Positions 18,315-32,853 of a DNA stretch of 47,558 bases are shown here, in pieces. Under the pieces are notes generated by a model that had not been told where the DNA came from, ran no database searches, and saw nothing but the letters and a program-made list of their open reading frames with translations. Origin of the DNA: Deinococcus arcticus (GTDB lineage: Bacteria; Deinococcota; Deinococci; Deinococcales; Deinococcaceae). Numbering within the stretch: position 1 is the first letter of the stretch; each line of letters starts with the position of its first letter. Made by a program: the position numbers and the translations under genes. The stretch spans positions 1 to 47,558 of the forward strand of contig NZ_PYSV01000022.1 of NCBI RefSeq assembly GCF_003028415.1. Reading direction: 5' to 3'.

Positions 18315-20285
18315 CTAGCCCTTCAGAAAATCAATCACGGCGTGCGCCGGCAGGGCGGCCCCCGGGCGCAGGGCCGACGCTTCACCGGCCGGGCGCACCT
18401 GCAGGTGTTCGGGCACGCGCAGCAGCAGCACGTCCCGGCCGCTCAGGCTGACTGCCAGATCTTCCAGGGCGGGCGCCCGCAGCACGCGCCCCAGGTCGGT
18501 CACCGGGGCCGAGAGATTCAGGGCGTGCTCGCCGTAGGGGCCGCGCAGGCGCACCGACTGCGCGCCCACATGCAGCGCCAGCGGCAGGCCCAGCCCGGCC
18601 AGCTCGCCCAGTGGCGGGTGGGGCGCCCGGGCCCGGCGGGCCACCGCCACCCCCAGCAGGGTGCCGGGGCGAATCACATCGCCGGGCCCCACCAGCCGCG
18701 CGCCCTGGCTGACATCCAGATCGGGGGGAATGCGCAGAATGCGCAGGCCGTCGCGGTGCTGCTCGGCGCGCAGGCCACTCAGGTGCGGCACGCTGGACAG
18801 CTGCCCCAGGTCAAAGGGGCCGCCCAGCGGGGTGGGCACCCCGGTCACGTCGCCCTGGGCCGAGACCAGCGACAGCGTGCGGTCCTCGCGGTAGGTCAGG
18901 CCCTCCACGGCGGGGGGTGGGGCCGGGCGCGCGGCGGACGGGGCGGCGCGCCGGGGGCGGCCCCGCCCCAGCAGCAGGGCCGCCAGCAGGCCGCCCCCCA
19001 CCAGCGCCGCCAGCAGCCCGGGCCAGAGGGCCCCCAACGACCGGCGACCGGGCTCAACCTGAGCCCCCTGGGGCGCGGGCGGGCGCGCGGCCACGGGCAC
19101 CCGCCCTCCGGCGGCGCCCTGCACGGTGGGCAGGGCCAGGGCCGGCAGCCCCGGAAAGGTGAGGGTGGGGGTCAGGGTGACGCCGGGCTGGGGCCGCCAG
19201 CCGGTCAGCCGCACGGCAAACTCGCGGGCGCCGGGCCGGGCCTCCACCACGCCGCGCACCCCAGGCCCCAGGCCGCCCACAGCCGCCGCTGCCGGGTTCA
19301 GCCCGGGCGCGGCGCGCAGACGCAGCACCACGTCCTCACCGGCGCGCAGGGTGCGGTCAGCCCCGGGGTTCAGCCACGTCAGCCCCGCGCCGGGCAGGGT
19401 CAGGCGCAGCAGCACCCGGCGTGGGCGCGGCGCAATCCAGCCGGCGCCGCCCGGTGGGGGCGCACACAGCAGCGCGGGCTCGCCGGGCAGCACCCGGCCG
19501 GGCAGCCGCAGGGCGGGGCGACCCTGGCCCGGCACCAGCGCGGCGCCTTTCAGGGCGGGGCCCACTCCCAGCGTCAGGGGCGTGCCCGGGGCAAAGGTGG
19601 GGGGCAGCCGCGCCGCGTCCGTCACCCGCCGCAGGCCCCCCTCCAGGCCTGCGCCCGCCAAGTCCGGCACCTCGCCCACCGGCACCGTCAGGCCGCTGGC
19701 ATAGGTGCTGGCTTCCAGCGCGGCGCGGGCTTCGGGCGGAATCTCGGTGCCCAGGGCCACGTAGGTCAGGCGGTCCAGGGGGCCCCGTCCCCGGAAGGCC
19801 GCCAGCGCCACCTGCGGAGTCACGGCCCGGCCCGCCTCGCGGGTGTCGTTGTCTATGCCGTCGGTAAGGACGAACACCTGCGTCACGTCGCCCCCCGCCG
19901 CCGTCAGGGGGGCCAGGGCACCCTGCAGACTGCGGTACAGGTGGGTGTTGGTGCCGTCGGCCTTCAGATTCGCCAGAGCCGCGTTCCAGGCCGCCGTGCC
20001 CGCCGGCTGGGCAAAGCTGCGCCGCGAGCGCAGCCCCGAATCGAAGGTCAGCAGTTCTACCCGGTCGGGGCGCTGCCCGCGCACATAGGCGCCAATGCTG
20101 GCCTTGACCCGCTCGAAGATGTCGGCCCGGCCGTCGCCGATGCCGCGCATGCTGCCGCTGGTGTCCAGCACAAACACGGCCCGCGTGCGGGTGGGCAGCG
20201 CGCCCCCCTGTGGCAGGGTGCAGGCCGCCTCCTGCGCGGCGGCGCTGGTCAGCAGCAGGGCACAGAGCAGAGCGGGACGGCGCAT
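18315..20285 (-). CDS. exported von Willebrand factor A protein with duplicated cytoplasmic module
   Basis: 656 aa. Signal peptide (1-18), then a vWA domain (about 34-210) with a full MIDAS metal site: D41-T-S43-G-S45, a Thr in KADGTNTHLY, and Asp in VLTDGIDND. An extracytoplasmic beta-rich region (about 215-445) leads to a single membrane segment (LLAALVGGGLLAALLLG). The cytoplasmic C-terminus has two copies of a roughly 65-residue module beginning FDLGQLSSVPHL and TDLGRVLRAPAL and ending in RPGTLLGVA and RPGAALPAH. The modules look FHA-like, but I cannot confirm this. Divergent from the membrane protein/patatin operon, sharing a 198-bp promoter region. Confidence 0.8.
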   Translation of the reverse strand: MRRPALLCALLLTSAAAQEAACTLPQGGALPTRTRAVFVLDTSGSMRGIGDGRADIFERVKASIGAYVRGQRPDRVELLTFDSGLRSRRSFAQPAGTAAWNAALANLKADGTNTHLYRSLQGALAPLTAAGGDVTQVFVLTDGIDNDTREAGRAVTPQVALAAFRGRGPLDRLTYVALGTEIPPEARAALEASTYASGLTVPVGEVPDLAGAGLEGGLRRVTDAARLPPTFAPGTPLTLGVGPALKGAALVPGQGRPALRLPGRVLPGEPALLCAPPPGGAGWIAPRPRRVLLRLTLPGAGLTWLNPGADRTLRAGEDVVLRLRAAPGLNPAAAAVGGLGPGVRGVVEARPGAREFAVRLTGWRPQPGVTLTPTLTFPGLPALALPTVQGAAGGRVPVAARPPAPQGAQVEPGRRSLGALWPGLLAALVGGGLLAALLLGRGRPRRAAPSAARPAPPPAVEGLTYREDRTLSLVSAQGDVTGVPTPLGGPFDLGQLSSVPHLSGLRAEQHRDGLRILRIPPDLDVSQGARLVGPGDVIRPGTLLGVAVARRARAPHPPLGELAGLGLPLALHVGAQSVRLRGPYGEHALNLSAPVTDLGRVLRAPALEDLAVSLSGRDVLLLRVPEHLQVRPAGEASALRPGAALPAHAVIDFLKG

Positions 20286-20294
20286 TCGAGGCGC

Positions 20295-20300
20295 ATTGTA
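20295..20300 (-). promoter_or_regulatory. -10 box of the vWA gene
   Basis: TACAAT on the minus strand, 9 nt before the ATG at 20285; near-leaderless. Confidence 0.5.
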
Positions 20301-20483
20301 GCCAGATCGGGGCAAGAGGGCCGCGCCGTCTGCGCCCGGTGCAAAGAGCAGGTGCACTGAAGGGTGAAAGGGCAGCCCCACCAGGCAGTCACGGCCCGGT
20401 CACGCTGCCGGGCGCACGCTGGCTCTCAGAGGGTGCGGCTCCCTTCTTTCCCTTCGCTCGCCGCGCCCCGGGAGGGCAGGAGC

Positions 20484-22150
20484 ATGCAACGAAGCCAGTT
20501 GGAGCAGCTTTCAGTGATCGCCGCTTTGTTCGGGCTGCTGGGGAGCAGCGCTTTGGGGCAGGGGGCCAGTGTCACACCCCCACCGCTCATTACCCTGAGT
20601 GCGCAGCCCGAGGGGCGATTCCTGCTGAAGAACGGGCGCCGCACGCCGCAGCCGGTCACGCTGGACCTTGTGGCGGGCGACACTGGGCTGCTGCGCCGCG
20701 AGAGCGTGCTGAACGGTCAATGCCGGGGACCGGCACGCAACATCCCTGGGGCACCGGAAGCCCCCACCGTGACCCTGGATCCGGAGGCTTCGGTGTGCCT
20801 GTGGGTGAGAACCTCGGCGGTCAATCCGGCGCCCAGCACCGCCGCCACAGCGTATTTGCGTGTCAGGACGGCGGGCCCCGACGCCGCCGACCTGCTGCTG
20901 CCCCTGAGCGCCGGGCTGGCGGCGGCCACGCGCGACGTCCCGGCCGATCCGCAGTGGCTGCGCGACACCGATGACCGGTGGGACGAAACGAAGTGCAGCC
21001 GCAAGGTGCCATTCACCAGCGCGGCCGGGCAGAAGGTCGAGGCGTGCCTGGATGCCGATGGCAAGCTGGATGGTCTGACCGGAAAAGTTGCCCCCGACCT
21101 GTACCGCAACGCCACCCACTTCACCACAGGCACCGAGGCAGCCACGGCCACCCTGGTGGTCCGGCGGCCCTGGTGGCACGCGGCGCTGGCCATTCTGGCG
21201 GGGCTGCTGCTGCCGCCCCTGCTGGGCTTTCTGGCGCGGCGCCGCCGGGAAAAAGAGGAACTGAAGTTCCATCTGGCCGGGTTGCAGCTCAACCCGGCCC
21301 ATCTGCCCGCGCTGGTGCCGTCTACCCACGGTCCAGTTCCCCCCTTCCGGCTGGACCTGGACCCGGGGCTGCTGCGCACCCCACCCTCTTTGCTGCAACC
21401 CATGTCGGATGTCCGCCACGCCTACACGGCGCTGGCCCAGTGGCGCGAGCTGGGCCAGCCCCGCGATCTGCTGGGTCAGCTTCAGGGGGCCATAACGGAC
21501 GCCTCCGCTGCGCTGGGCCCGGTGTTGCCTATCTCTGTCCCTGTCCTGGCGTTTGTTCAGGACATCCGCAACGGCCAGCGCCTGGGTCTGCCACTGAACG
21601 GCACGACCCGGCAGTTCGAGGTGCCGGCCGATCGGGTGGCCGATGTGGTGGCTTCACTGGAAGAGGCGCAGGTGCTGGCCCAGACGGTGGCGCGCTGGGC
21701 GCCCGACGTGCCTGCCAACGCGCCCCTGAAGGCCTTCCTGACCCACGAGGTCCCCGCCAGTGCCAGCGCCGCCGATCTGCGCGCCTGCACCAACACCCTG
21801 ATCAAGATTTGCAATGATCCCGGAGGCGAGGCCCGGTCTGAGCTGCCCAGCCACCAGCAGCAGCCCTGGCACACGGATTACCTCACGCCCCGCCCATCCC
21901 TCAGCGCGCAGAACGTTGCTTTCCGCGTCTCGGCCCTGCCCCTGATCGCCGTGACCGCGCTGCTCGCCATGGTGGTGGGCCTGAACGAGCTGTGGGCCGA
22001 TCCGAAGAGTGCCTGGGGTGCACGCGGCGTCATGGACTACGCCCTGGCGGCCGCGCTGGGGGCCGGGGCCTACACGGTGGCCACCCTGCTGCAAAGCGAG
22101 GCCCTGGCCAAAGCCGTGAACCTGCTGAGCGGCAGCGTGCGGCGGTCCCC

Positions 22151-22154
<4 letters not shown>
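20484..22154 (+). CDS. membrane-spanning exported protein, partner of patatin
   Basis: 556 aa, no family recognised. Signal peptide (about 1-26, VIAALFGLLGSSALGQ). An exported domain (27-228) has four cysteines (VLNGQCRG, SVCLWVR, ETKCSRK, VEACLDA) that could form two disulfides. A membrane segment at about 230-250 (WWHAALAILAGLLLPPLLG) is followed by RRRREKEE, as expected for a cytoplasmic flank. A soluble domain spans about 255-480, and a final membrane pair lies at about 482-540. The start at 20484 has GGAGGG 7 nt upstream. It overlaps the patatin gene by ATGA, indicating a stoichiometric or physical link. Confidence 0.75.
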
Positions 22155-26562
<4,408 letters not shown>

Positions 26563-26574
26563 ACGAGCAGGAAA

Positions 26575-26612
26575 AGAGGGCGGCCCCCAGTGGAGGGCCG
26601 CTCTACTTTTTT
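26575..26612 (+). terminator. Rho-independent terminator of gyrB
   Basis: AGAG-GG-CGGCCC paired with GGGCCG-CTCT (two bulged G), 8-nt loop, then TTTTTT (26607-26612). Confidence 0.8.
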
Positions 26613-26624
26613 GGTGCTTGCCCC

Positions 26625-26767
26625 TTCATACGGGTTCCGAAAAGTTCCGGAACACGTTGCGGAACTTTTCCGACCAGAGGGAGAAGGAAAAATACGGAGT
26701 TCCGGGCATTGGAGGAACATCCGGCTCTTTCCCGGATGTGACGGAAATGGACGGCAGTCCGTATCAG
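26625..26767. repeat. dispersed repeat family 1, copy C (inverted)
   Basis: Ends TTCATACGGG and AGTCCGTATCAG. The interior GAGGGAGAAGGAAAAATACG corresponds to the reverse complement of the TATTTCTCCTGCTCGC block of copies A and B. It also holds AAAAGTTCCGGAAC/GCGGAACTTTTCCG hairpins. Between convergent gyrB and the protease gene; its edge is 1 bp from that gene's stop codon. Confidence 0.65.
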
Positions 26768-26768
26768 G

Positions 26769-28619
26769 TCAGCACTTCGGCGCAAGCTGACTATGAATCA
26801 GCGCTTGCAGAACCGCATTCTGTGGTGGGCGTCCACAGCGGGTCAGCCACCAACTCAGCGTTCCAGACGCGTAGGCCGTTGCAAACGAGGTGCCGGTGAA
26901 CGGCGCAGGGCGATTGGGCACGTGGCCGCTGGGGGCAGGCCTGTCAGGTTGCCGGAACCAGAAGCTGTAGGGGGCAAATAGATCCGGCGGCACAGGCACA
27001 TTCACCCGCTTATGGAAGTCACTCTGGTTATAGTCCGGCCGCTGCATGAAGGCGGCCCGGCTGATTTCTGCGGCCCGGCCCGGCTGACCCGCATTGAGCT
27101 GTGCACTGACGCGCCAGAAACGTCCCTCAAGGTCTGCACTAAACTGGAAATCAGCCGGGTAGGCATTGCACTGATCGCCGGAGCGATGGTCCTTGCAGGC
27201 GGTGGAATTCCCGTGAGAAGCCAGGACAAACATGCCGTTTCTCAGAGCCAGGGCGATGACCTTCTGAAGCAGTGGGCTCGAGACTGGCTGCGAGAAGCTG
27301 AGATTGACCACCGTCAACTTTGGTAGCCCCCCAGGCTGCTGACGCTGCTGATGCTGCGCGATGGCCTGACATAGCTGCGCAATGACCCGTATGGTCGTTC
27401 CAGACTGACATTCTTGTTCGTTGGCGCAGACACTGAAGGCCCGCAAGCCTTCCGTACTCGCGCTGCCATCTTTCATCCCTGCACGCGCCTTGATAATGCG
27501 CGCAATCACCTGTCCGTGGCCGGCACCCACAGGAGTCTTATAACTATCGGCTTTGCCAAAATCCCAGGTGTCCAGCACAACCGCGTCCACTTCGGCTTGC
27601 GGCGAGGACACGGCGCCCAGTGCCTGTACCCCGGAAGCCCCGATGGTCACGGTGCCGGTGGCCGCCACCCAGGGATCAGTGTTGGGATCAAAGCCGATGG
27701 TCTGCTCCAGGAGGGCCCTAGCCACGGCGCCGCCCAGCTGGCGCTGCACGTGGGCCAGGGATGTCAGCAGGCCGCCATCCGCACAAACGCCTCCGTCCTC
27801 GCTGGGCACCTGATCAATCCCGTATTGCCGCACAGGCAGTTCACGCAGCAGTTGCAGGCCCCGCTGCAGCTGCTCGGGCGGCAGATCCCCAAACGCTGCT
27901 CGGGCCTGCTTAAAGTCGAATATGCCAGGCAGGCGACCCAGAGGCAAAGGATCTAGCAACACTAGATTTTTCTGCGGCAGATTGAACGGCACAATCAGCG
28001 GCCTTGCGGCCCCACCCTGCTTGTCCCGGAGGCCCTGCAGTTGCGCTGGGTTCAGAAGCCCAGGTCTGAGCAGACCGTTTTGAATATCGCTGGGGGTCAG
28101 CACGAGACCCTGGCGGCGGATGTAATCCCGGGTGTTCCTCCACTGGGCAGAGCTAAGCCCAGGTGGCACGCCACCCCCCGTGGGAAAAGCCTTCACCAGC
28201 ACAGGGGTGGACTGGGGCAGCGCGGACACGGCGGCCAGGGGGAGTCTCCCTGTCGGCAAGCTCTGGGCGCCCAGCACCACGCCGCCTGCACTCAGGATGA
28301 CCGATGCCTTCTGCGGCAGCACGGTGAGTTGCGGGTCCTCGCCCGTAACGTTTGGCCCCAAGGAGACCCGCTGCGGCCCCGGCTGGGCACCAGCCGGAAC
28401 AGTGCACCGCCAGAGGCGGGACGAGGGCTCCCAGGTACAAGGCTCCTCTGATCGCGCACCCCCCACCCACAGACGGGGCGCCGCCTGCGCAGCGAGATCA
28501 GGCCAACTGACCGTGATCTGCTGACCCACGAACGCCGCACGGGGCGACGCCTTCCGCCCCACCTGAGCCTGAGCCCCCGTCCAGCCGACCAACACCAGCA
28601 GCAGTGCCAATCTCCTCAT
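26769..28619 (-). CDS. subtilisin-like (S8) serine protease 1, exported
   Basis: 616 aa. Signal peptide (MRRLALLLVLVGWTGAQAQ), an Ig/IPT-like N-terminal domain (about 30-105), a long pro-region, then an S8 domain. Catalytic residues are Asp350 (AVVLDTWDFG), His368 (GAGHGQVIARII), oxyanion Asn471 (ASHGNST) and Ser578 (TGTSFATAYASG). Several cysteines suggest disulfides. Start at 28619 with GGAGG just upstream. It follows the BTAD regulator by 57 bp on the same strand, the same order as the second pair at 31-35 kb. Exported protease of unknown target; the regulator link is inferred. Confidence 0.88.
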   Translation of the reverse strand: MRRLALLLVLVGWTGAQAQVGRKASPRAAFVGQQITVSWPDLAAQAAPRLWVGGARSEEPCTWEPSSRLWRCTVPAGAQPGPQRVSLGPNVTGEDPQLTVLPQKASVILSAGGVVLGAQSLPTGRLPLAAVSALPQSTPVLVKAFPTGGGVPPGLSSAQWRNTRDYIRRQGLVLTPSDIQNGLLRPGLLNPAQLQGLRDKQGGAARPLIVPFNLPQKNLVLLDPLPLGRLPGIFDFKQARAAFGDLPPEQLQRGLQLLRELPVRQYGIDQVPSEDGGVCADGGLLTSLAHVQRQLGGAVARALLEQTIGFDPNTDPWVAATGTVTIGASGVQALGAVSSPQAEVDAVVLDTWDFGKADSYKTPVGAGHGQVIARIIKARAGMKDGSASTEGLRAFSVCANEQECQSGTTIRVIAQLCQAIAQHQQRQQPGGLPKLTVVNLSFSQPVSSPLLQKVIALALRNGMFVLASHGNSTACKDHRSGDQCNAYPADFQFSADLEGRFWRVSAQLNAGQPGRAAEISRAAFMQRPDYNQSDFHKRVNVPVPPDLFAPYSFWFRQPDRPAPSGHVPNRPAPFTGTSFATAYASGTLSWWLTRCGRPPQNAVLQALIHSQLAPKC

Positions 28620-28676
28620 ATATCCTCCGGTACGCACCCTAGGACCGCTGCCGTGACCGCAGCGTGACAGGCCCCG

Positions 28677-31034
28677 TTAAGACTGGGCCAGCACGTTGCT
28701 CCGAATGCGCTGCACCTGCTCGTGCAGACCGTAATCTGACAAGAGCGACAGGATAGCCGCGTGGTCCTGCACCTGCCCAGCCAGTTCCGCGAGATTGCTA
28801 GCAATATTGGCGAAGAGTTGGACATGACCGCTGCCGCTGACCAGAGCCAGCGCGCGCCGGTACAGGGGTTCCGCCTCGGCCAGGGCACCCCGGCGATGCA
28901 ACATGACCGCCTGGGCATTGACGGTGTGCGCCTGGCCATCCAGGCTGCCCACCTCGCAGAAACAGACTTCCGCCTGGGCGAAGACTGCGTCGGCCTCTGG
29001 CCAGTCTGTAGACTCACCCAGACAGGTGGCGTAGTTCACCAGAATGCCCGCGCGGTCCAGCGGATTCAGGCCCGGATGAGAGAGAAGTTCGGCAAATGCC
29101 TGCTGGGGCGGCTCGTGCCGGGTGCGCAGCAAGGCCAGAAGGCTACCAGCGCGCGCCCACAGCCCTTGATCACCACAAAGGGTGCCCAGGGCCACAGCCC
29201 GGCGCAAGTGCTGCTCGGCTTCTGCTGGCCGGCTGGAGCGCAGGTCAATGCTGCCCAGAATGTAGTGGGCATAGCCCGCCGCCGGGCCTGTTTCCGGCCC
29301 CACCGCCTGGGCACAGCGCGCCGCTTCATCCCAGCGGCCCAGGCGTTCAAGCACCACCGCCGACAAGGCCAGATGCTCGGCCTGCCCAGCACACAGGGAC
29401 TGAATCTGCGTCCAGGCATCGTTCACCTGCCCTGACCGGACCAGCGCCCAGCCCCGCAGCAGCCGCACCTCGGGGGTTTGGGGCGCCGCTTCCAGCGTCT
29501 GGGCCGCCCGCCCCGGGTAGCCCCGCCCCAGTTCCTGGCTGGCATACCAGTGGGCCGCCTGGGCACAGGCCGCCTGATCGCTTTCCTCCCACAGTTCGCG
29601 TGCCTGCTGCCAGTGGGGCCACGCGCTCTGCACGGCGCTGGCCCGCGCCAGCCGCAGGTGAACCAGGGCCGTGTCCAGCGGGGCCGTGGCCAGCAGCTGC
29701 CGCGCCGGAGAGCTGGCGCGCAGCGTTCCGTCGGGCGCGGCCAGTCCCTCGCGCACCAGCAGGTCCAGGGTCTGGGCCAGCGCCGCTGCGCCCAGGGCCA
29801 GGGCGGCGCGGGTGGCCTTCAGGTCGGGCGTGCCCTGCGCCGCCAGGGCCAGAAAGAGGCGCCGGGCATCCGGGCCCAGCAGGGTCAGGCGGGCGTCCAG
29901 GGTGCGCTCCGGGGGCTGGCCGCGCAGGAACGCCTGCAGCAGTGCCGGGTGCCCCCCCGTGGCCACGTGGGCACCGGGCTGGCCCTGCAGCTCGGCCGCG
30001 CTCAGGGGGTACAGGGGCACGTGATGCGGCGTGAGCACTGCCGGGGGCTGGCGCGCCGCCACAATCAGGGCCGCGCCGGGTCGCTGCCGGGCGGCCAGGG
30101 TCAGCGCTGCGCGGGTGGCGTCGTCGGTGTCCTCCCAGTCGTCAATGGCCACCTTCAGCCGGGGGTCGCGCAGCAGGTTCAGGGCCTCTGCCACGCTGCC
30201 CAGGGGCCGGGGGCTGAGGGGGTCCAGGGTGGCCAGCGGCAGCCCGGCGCGTGCGGGCAGCACCCGCCAGCCCCGCGACGCCAGCGCCTGCAGCAGCGCT
30301 GTTTTGCCCATGCCGGGCGGCCCGCTCAGCCACGCCAGTTCGCCGGGGGCCAGCGCGTTCAGGGCGGCCAGTTCGGCGGCGCGCCCCAGCAGCACCGGGG
30401 GCGCGGGCCGTGTGGCCAGAGGCTGCAGGGCCAAGCCCAGTTCGTCGGCCTCGCGGCGCAGGCGCACGCCCAGGGGATGGGCCGGGTCCCCCACGCAGGC
30501 CCACAGCCGGGGCAGGTCTTCCGGGGCGCAGGGGGGCGCGCCGGGGGTCTGGTGGGCCTGCTCGGCGTGTTCGGTGGCCTGGGCGCCCTGGCCCAGGGCC
30601 ACGCAGTGTTCGGCCCAGCTCAGATGCGCGGCGCGGGCCTCGGCACCCAGGGCCTCGCGGGTGTCCAGGATCCACTCTTCCAGGTCCGGGTTCAGGGCCA
30701 CCCCCAGTTCGCCCAGGAACGCGCCGGTGTACAGGGCCAGCGCCTCTTCCCAGCGTCCGGCGCGGGCGTGGGCACGGAACATCTGGGCGTCGGCCTCCAG
30801 ATCGGCGGCCACCCGGGCTCCCTCTTCACGGATCACCCCGGCCAGGGGCCGCAGGCGAATGAGGTTCTGGGCCAGCGAATTCATGGGGTTGGCGGCTTCC
30901 GGCCAGAAGAGGCTGGCCAGCCGCCGCCGGGGCTGCGGGCCTTCCAGGCACAGGTAGGCCAGCAGCAGCAGCGGTTTCTCGCGGCGGTAAACAGCCCCCT
31001 GTACCGAGAGGCCCCCGAACGTGAGAAGTTTCAT
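28677..31034 (-). CDS. BTAD-AAA-TPR transcriptional regulator 1 (AfsR/STAND-like)
   Basis: 785 aa. N-terminal winged helix (1-85, LTFGGLSVQGAVYRREKPLL), bacterial transcriptional activation domain (about 90-165), then a STAND-type ATPase with Walker A GPPGMGKT (238-245) and Walker B LKVAIDDW (293-300). TPR-like repeats run from about 500 to the end. The class integrates a signal on the TPR part and activates transcription upon ATP-driven oligomerisation. The start MKLLTFGG at 31034 is 5 nt behind TACAAT. The first 60 residues are nearly identical to those of the second regulator (32854-35244); the rest is diverged. Confidence 0.88.
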   Translation of the reverse strand: MKLLTFGGLSVQGAVYRREKPLLLLAYLCLEGPQPRRRLASLFWPEAANPMNSLAQNLIRLRPLAGVIREEGARVAADLEADAQMFRAHARAGRWEEALALYTGAFLGELGVALNPDLEEWILDTREALGAEARAAHLSWAEHCVALGQGAQATEHAEQAHQTPGAPPCAPEDLPRLWACVGDPAHPLGVRLRREADELGLALQPLATRPAPPVLLGRAAELAALNALAPGELAWLSGPPGMGKTALLQALASRGWRVLPARAGLPLATLDPLSPRPLGSVAEALNLLRDPRLKVAIDDWEDTDDATRAALTLAARQRPGAALIVAARQPPAVLTPHHVPLYPLSAAELQGQPGAHVATGGHPALLQAFLRGQPPERTLDARLTLLGPDARRLFLALAAQGTPDLKATRAALALGAAALAQTLDLLVREGLAAPDGTLRASSPARQLLATAPLDTALVHLRLARASAVQSAWPHWQQARELWEESDQAACAQAAHWYASQELGRGYPGRAAQTLEAAPQTPEVRLLRGWALVRSGQVNDAWTQIQSLCAGQAEHLALSAVVLERLGRWDEAARCAQAVGPETGPAAGYAHYILGSIDLRSSRPAEAEQHLRRAVALGTLCGDQGLWARAGSLLALLRTRHEPPQQAFAELLSHPGLNPLDRAGILVNYATCLGESTDWPEADAVFAQAEVCFCEVGSLDGQAHTVNAQAVMLHRRGALAEAEPLYRRALALVSGSGHVQLFANIASNLAELAGQVQDHAAILSLLSDYGLHEQVQRIRSNVLAQS

Positions 31035-31039
31035 AGAAC

Positions 31040-31045
31040 ATTGTA
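31040..31045 (-). promoter_or_regulatory. -10 box of BTAD regulator 1 (leaderless)
   Basis: TACAAT on the minus strand, 5 nt before the ATG at 31034. Confidence 0.5.
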
Positions 31046-31129
31046 GTGATCCGCCCGGTGGGGGCGTCAAGCCAGAATGAGGACAGGACCGCCAGAACGC
31101 TCCTGACGGCCCCTCGAAAGAATCGGCGC

Positions 31130-32788
31130 TTAGCAGGAATTCACGGTGGCCGCAGGCAGCGGGGCTTGCCCTGGGGCCGTGATCAGCGGCAGCAGCGGCA
31201 CCCCCGGCCGGCAGGCCATCCAGTTGGCCAGCACGCCGCTGACCACCGGCGCGGCAAAGCTGGTGCCAAAGTAGGGCCAGCCGCCCAGCCAGAACTCGCC
31301 CGGGGCCTGCACGCTGGGGGGCAGATTCACCACGCCCGGCGTACCCACCCCCCGGTTGTAGTTGGCCAGCTGTCCGGTGGCAATATCCCAGCCGGCCACA
31401 CTGAACAGCATGGTCTGGCGCAGGGTGGTGCGGCCCAGGGCAATGCCAGGGCCAAATTCAAAGTCCCTGGTCCAGTCGGCGGGGAAGTGCCAGCAGCGGT
31501 CGCCCTTGCTGAGGCCCGCGCAGTCTTCCCGGTTGCCATACGAAGCGGCCGTGGGCACGCCGGCCGCCGCCACTTCCCGCAGGGCCAGTTGCACACCAAC
31601 GGTAGGGTACGGTCCCCCCGCGCTGAGGTTCACCACATGCCGCCCGCCGCGCCGGGCCTCGGCTGCCACGGCGCACAGGGCCTGGGCAACTTTGAGGGTG
31701 GCGCAATTGCCCTCCCTGTCGCAGACCTGCTTGTAGCTGAGGGCAGCATTCGGGGCCACTGCGCGCACGACCTGTCCGACAGCCTGACCGTGAAGGGGGC
31801 GGCCGTCAATGGATGTGGTGTAGTACAGCGCCGGTCGAGTGGGATCTGGATTTCGGAAGACGTAATCGTCCGTGGCACTGGTGGCGGTGTCGAGGACATG
31901 GACCGTGACGCCCTTGCCGTTTCCACCTTTCAGGCCGATGAACTTATTGAGCAGGGCGGTGGGTTGGCCGTTTTTATAGGGGGCATCAGTCTGTGCAGGG
32001 TGGCCAAAGGTCGTCGGGTCCACCTGTATGTCTGGCCCGAATAGCAGGCCCAGCACTGTCAGCACCTGACCGGTAGGCAGCCCAGCCGTCGGAAAAATTC
32101 CGGCCAGTGAGGTGCAGAACGAGGAAGCGGACCGGGCTGGCACTGCAGACGGCACCAGTCGTTGCAGGTCAAGGTTCTGAAGCACCTGAGGGCTCAGGAC
32201 AGCGGTGGACGGCGACACCGTCAGGGGGCCGGACGCGACCTGCTGCCCCGTCACTGCGGAAGTCAACGGGGTGAAACTGGGCACGCCCAGCGCCGCCAGC
32301 CGGTCAACGACGGCGCGAACCTGCTGTGGGCAGGTTTTCTGACAGTTGCTGGACAGTCGCCGCAGGCGTTCGGCGTACTCCTGCTGCACAGTTTTCAGCG
32401 TACTCGGCGGAATGTATGCCACCACGTTCTGCGCGGCAGCTTCAGCGGGCAGCACGTTCAGCACCAGGGCACTGCGCTGGCCCAGCCCCTGCGCGCTCAC
32501 AAACTGCGGCCCGCCCGCCGCCGTTTTCGGCACCTGGAAGGCCAGCCAGCCCGAAGCCGGGTCACGCATAAAAGAGGTGGCTTGCCCGCCTACCCACAGG
32601 GTGCCGCGCTCCCCCAGAATGCTGCCGCCAATGACCCAGGCCGTGTCGCCGGGCGCAGCGGCCACCGGGTACAGGCGAGCGCCGCCAGCCACCGCTGCCT
32701 GGTTCTGAGCCCCGGCCCAGCCTCCACTCCATAGTCCGATCAGCCCAGCAATCACTCCTGCCCGCATCCACCCGCGTCTTTTTGCCAT
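31130..32788 (-). CDS. subtilisin-like (S8) serine protease 2, exported
   Basis: 552 aa. Signal peptide (about 1-27, GVIAGLIGLWSGGWAGA), an IPT/TIG-like Ig domain (about 38-115), a helical pro-region, then the S8 domain with Asp300 (VHVLDTATSA), His333 (RPLHGQAVGQVV), Asn419 (AASYGNRED) and Ser510 (FGTSFAAPVVSG). The start at 32788 has AGGAGG 6 nt upstream, preferred to an in-frame codon overlapping the regulator stop. Same architecture as protease 1 but clearly diverged. 65 bp behind its BTAD regulator. Confidence 0.88.
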   Translation of the reverse strand: MAKRRGWMRAGVIAGLIGLWSGGWAGAQNQAAVAGGARLYPVAAAPGDTAWVIGGSILGERGTLWVGGQATSFMRDPASGWLAFQVPKTAAGGPQFVSAQGLGQRSALVLNVLPAEAAAQNVVAYIPPSTLKTVQQEYAERLRRLSSNCQKTCPQQVRAVVDRLAALGVPSFTPLTSAVTGQQVASGPLTVSPSTAVLSPQVLQNLDLQRLVPSAVPARSASSFCTSLAGIFPTAGLPTGQVLTVLGLLFGPDIQVDPTTFGHPAQTDAPYKNGQPTALLNKFIGLKGGNGKGVTVHVLDTATSATDDYVFRNPDPTRPALYYTTSIDGRPLHGQAVGQVVRAVAPNAALSYKQVCDREGNCATLKVAQALCAVAAEARRGGRHVVNLSAGGPYPTVGVQLALREVAAAGVPTAASYGNREDCAGLSKGDRCWHFPADWTRDFEFGPGIALGRTTLRQTMLFSVAGWDIATGQLANYNRGVGTPGVVNLPPSVQAPGEFWLGGWPYFGTSFAAPVVSGVLANWMACRPGVPLLPLITAPGQAPLPAATVNSC

Positions 32789-32853
32789 GTTTGTCCTCCT
32801 GCGCCCAGGGTGCCAGGGCGGGCATGATCGCGGCATGAACAGCCGCCAGGACG

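Noticed and set aside
31035..31129. Imperfect hairpin CCGCCAG/CTGACGG after protease 2.
   Set aside because: One mismatch and no T tract; too weak to call a terminator.
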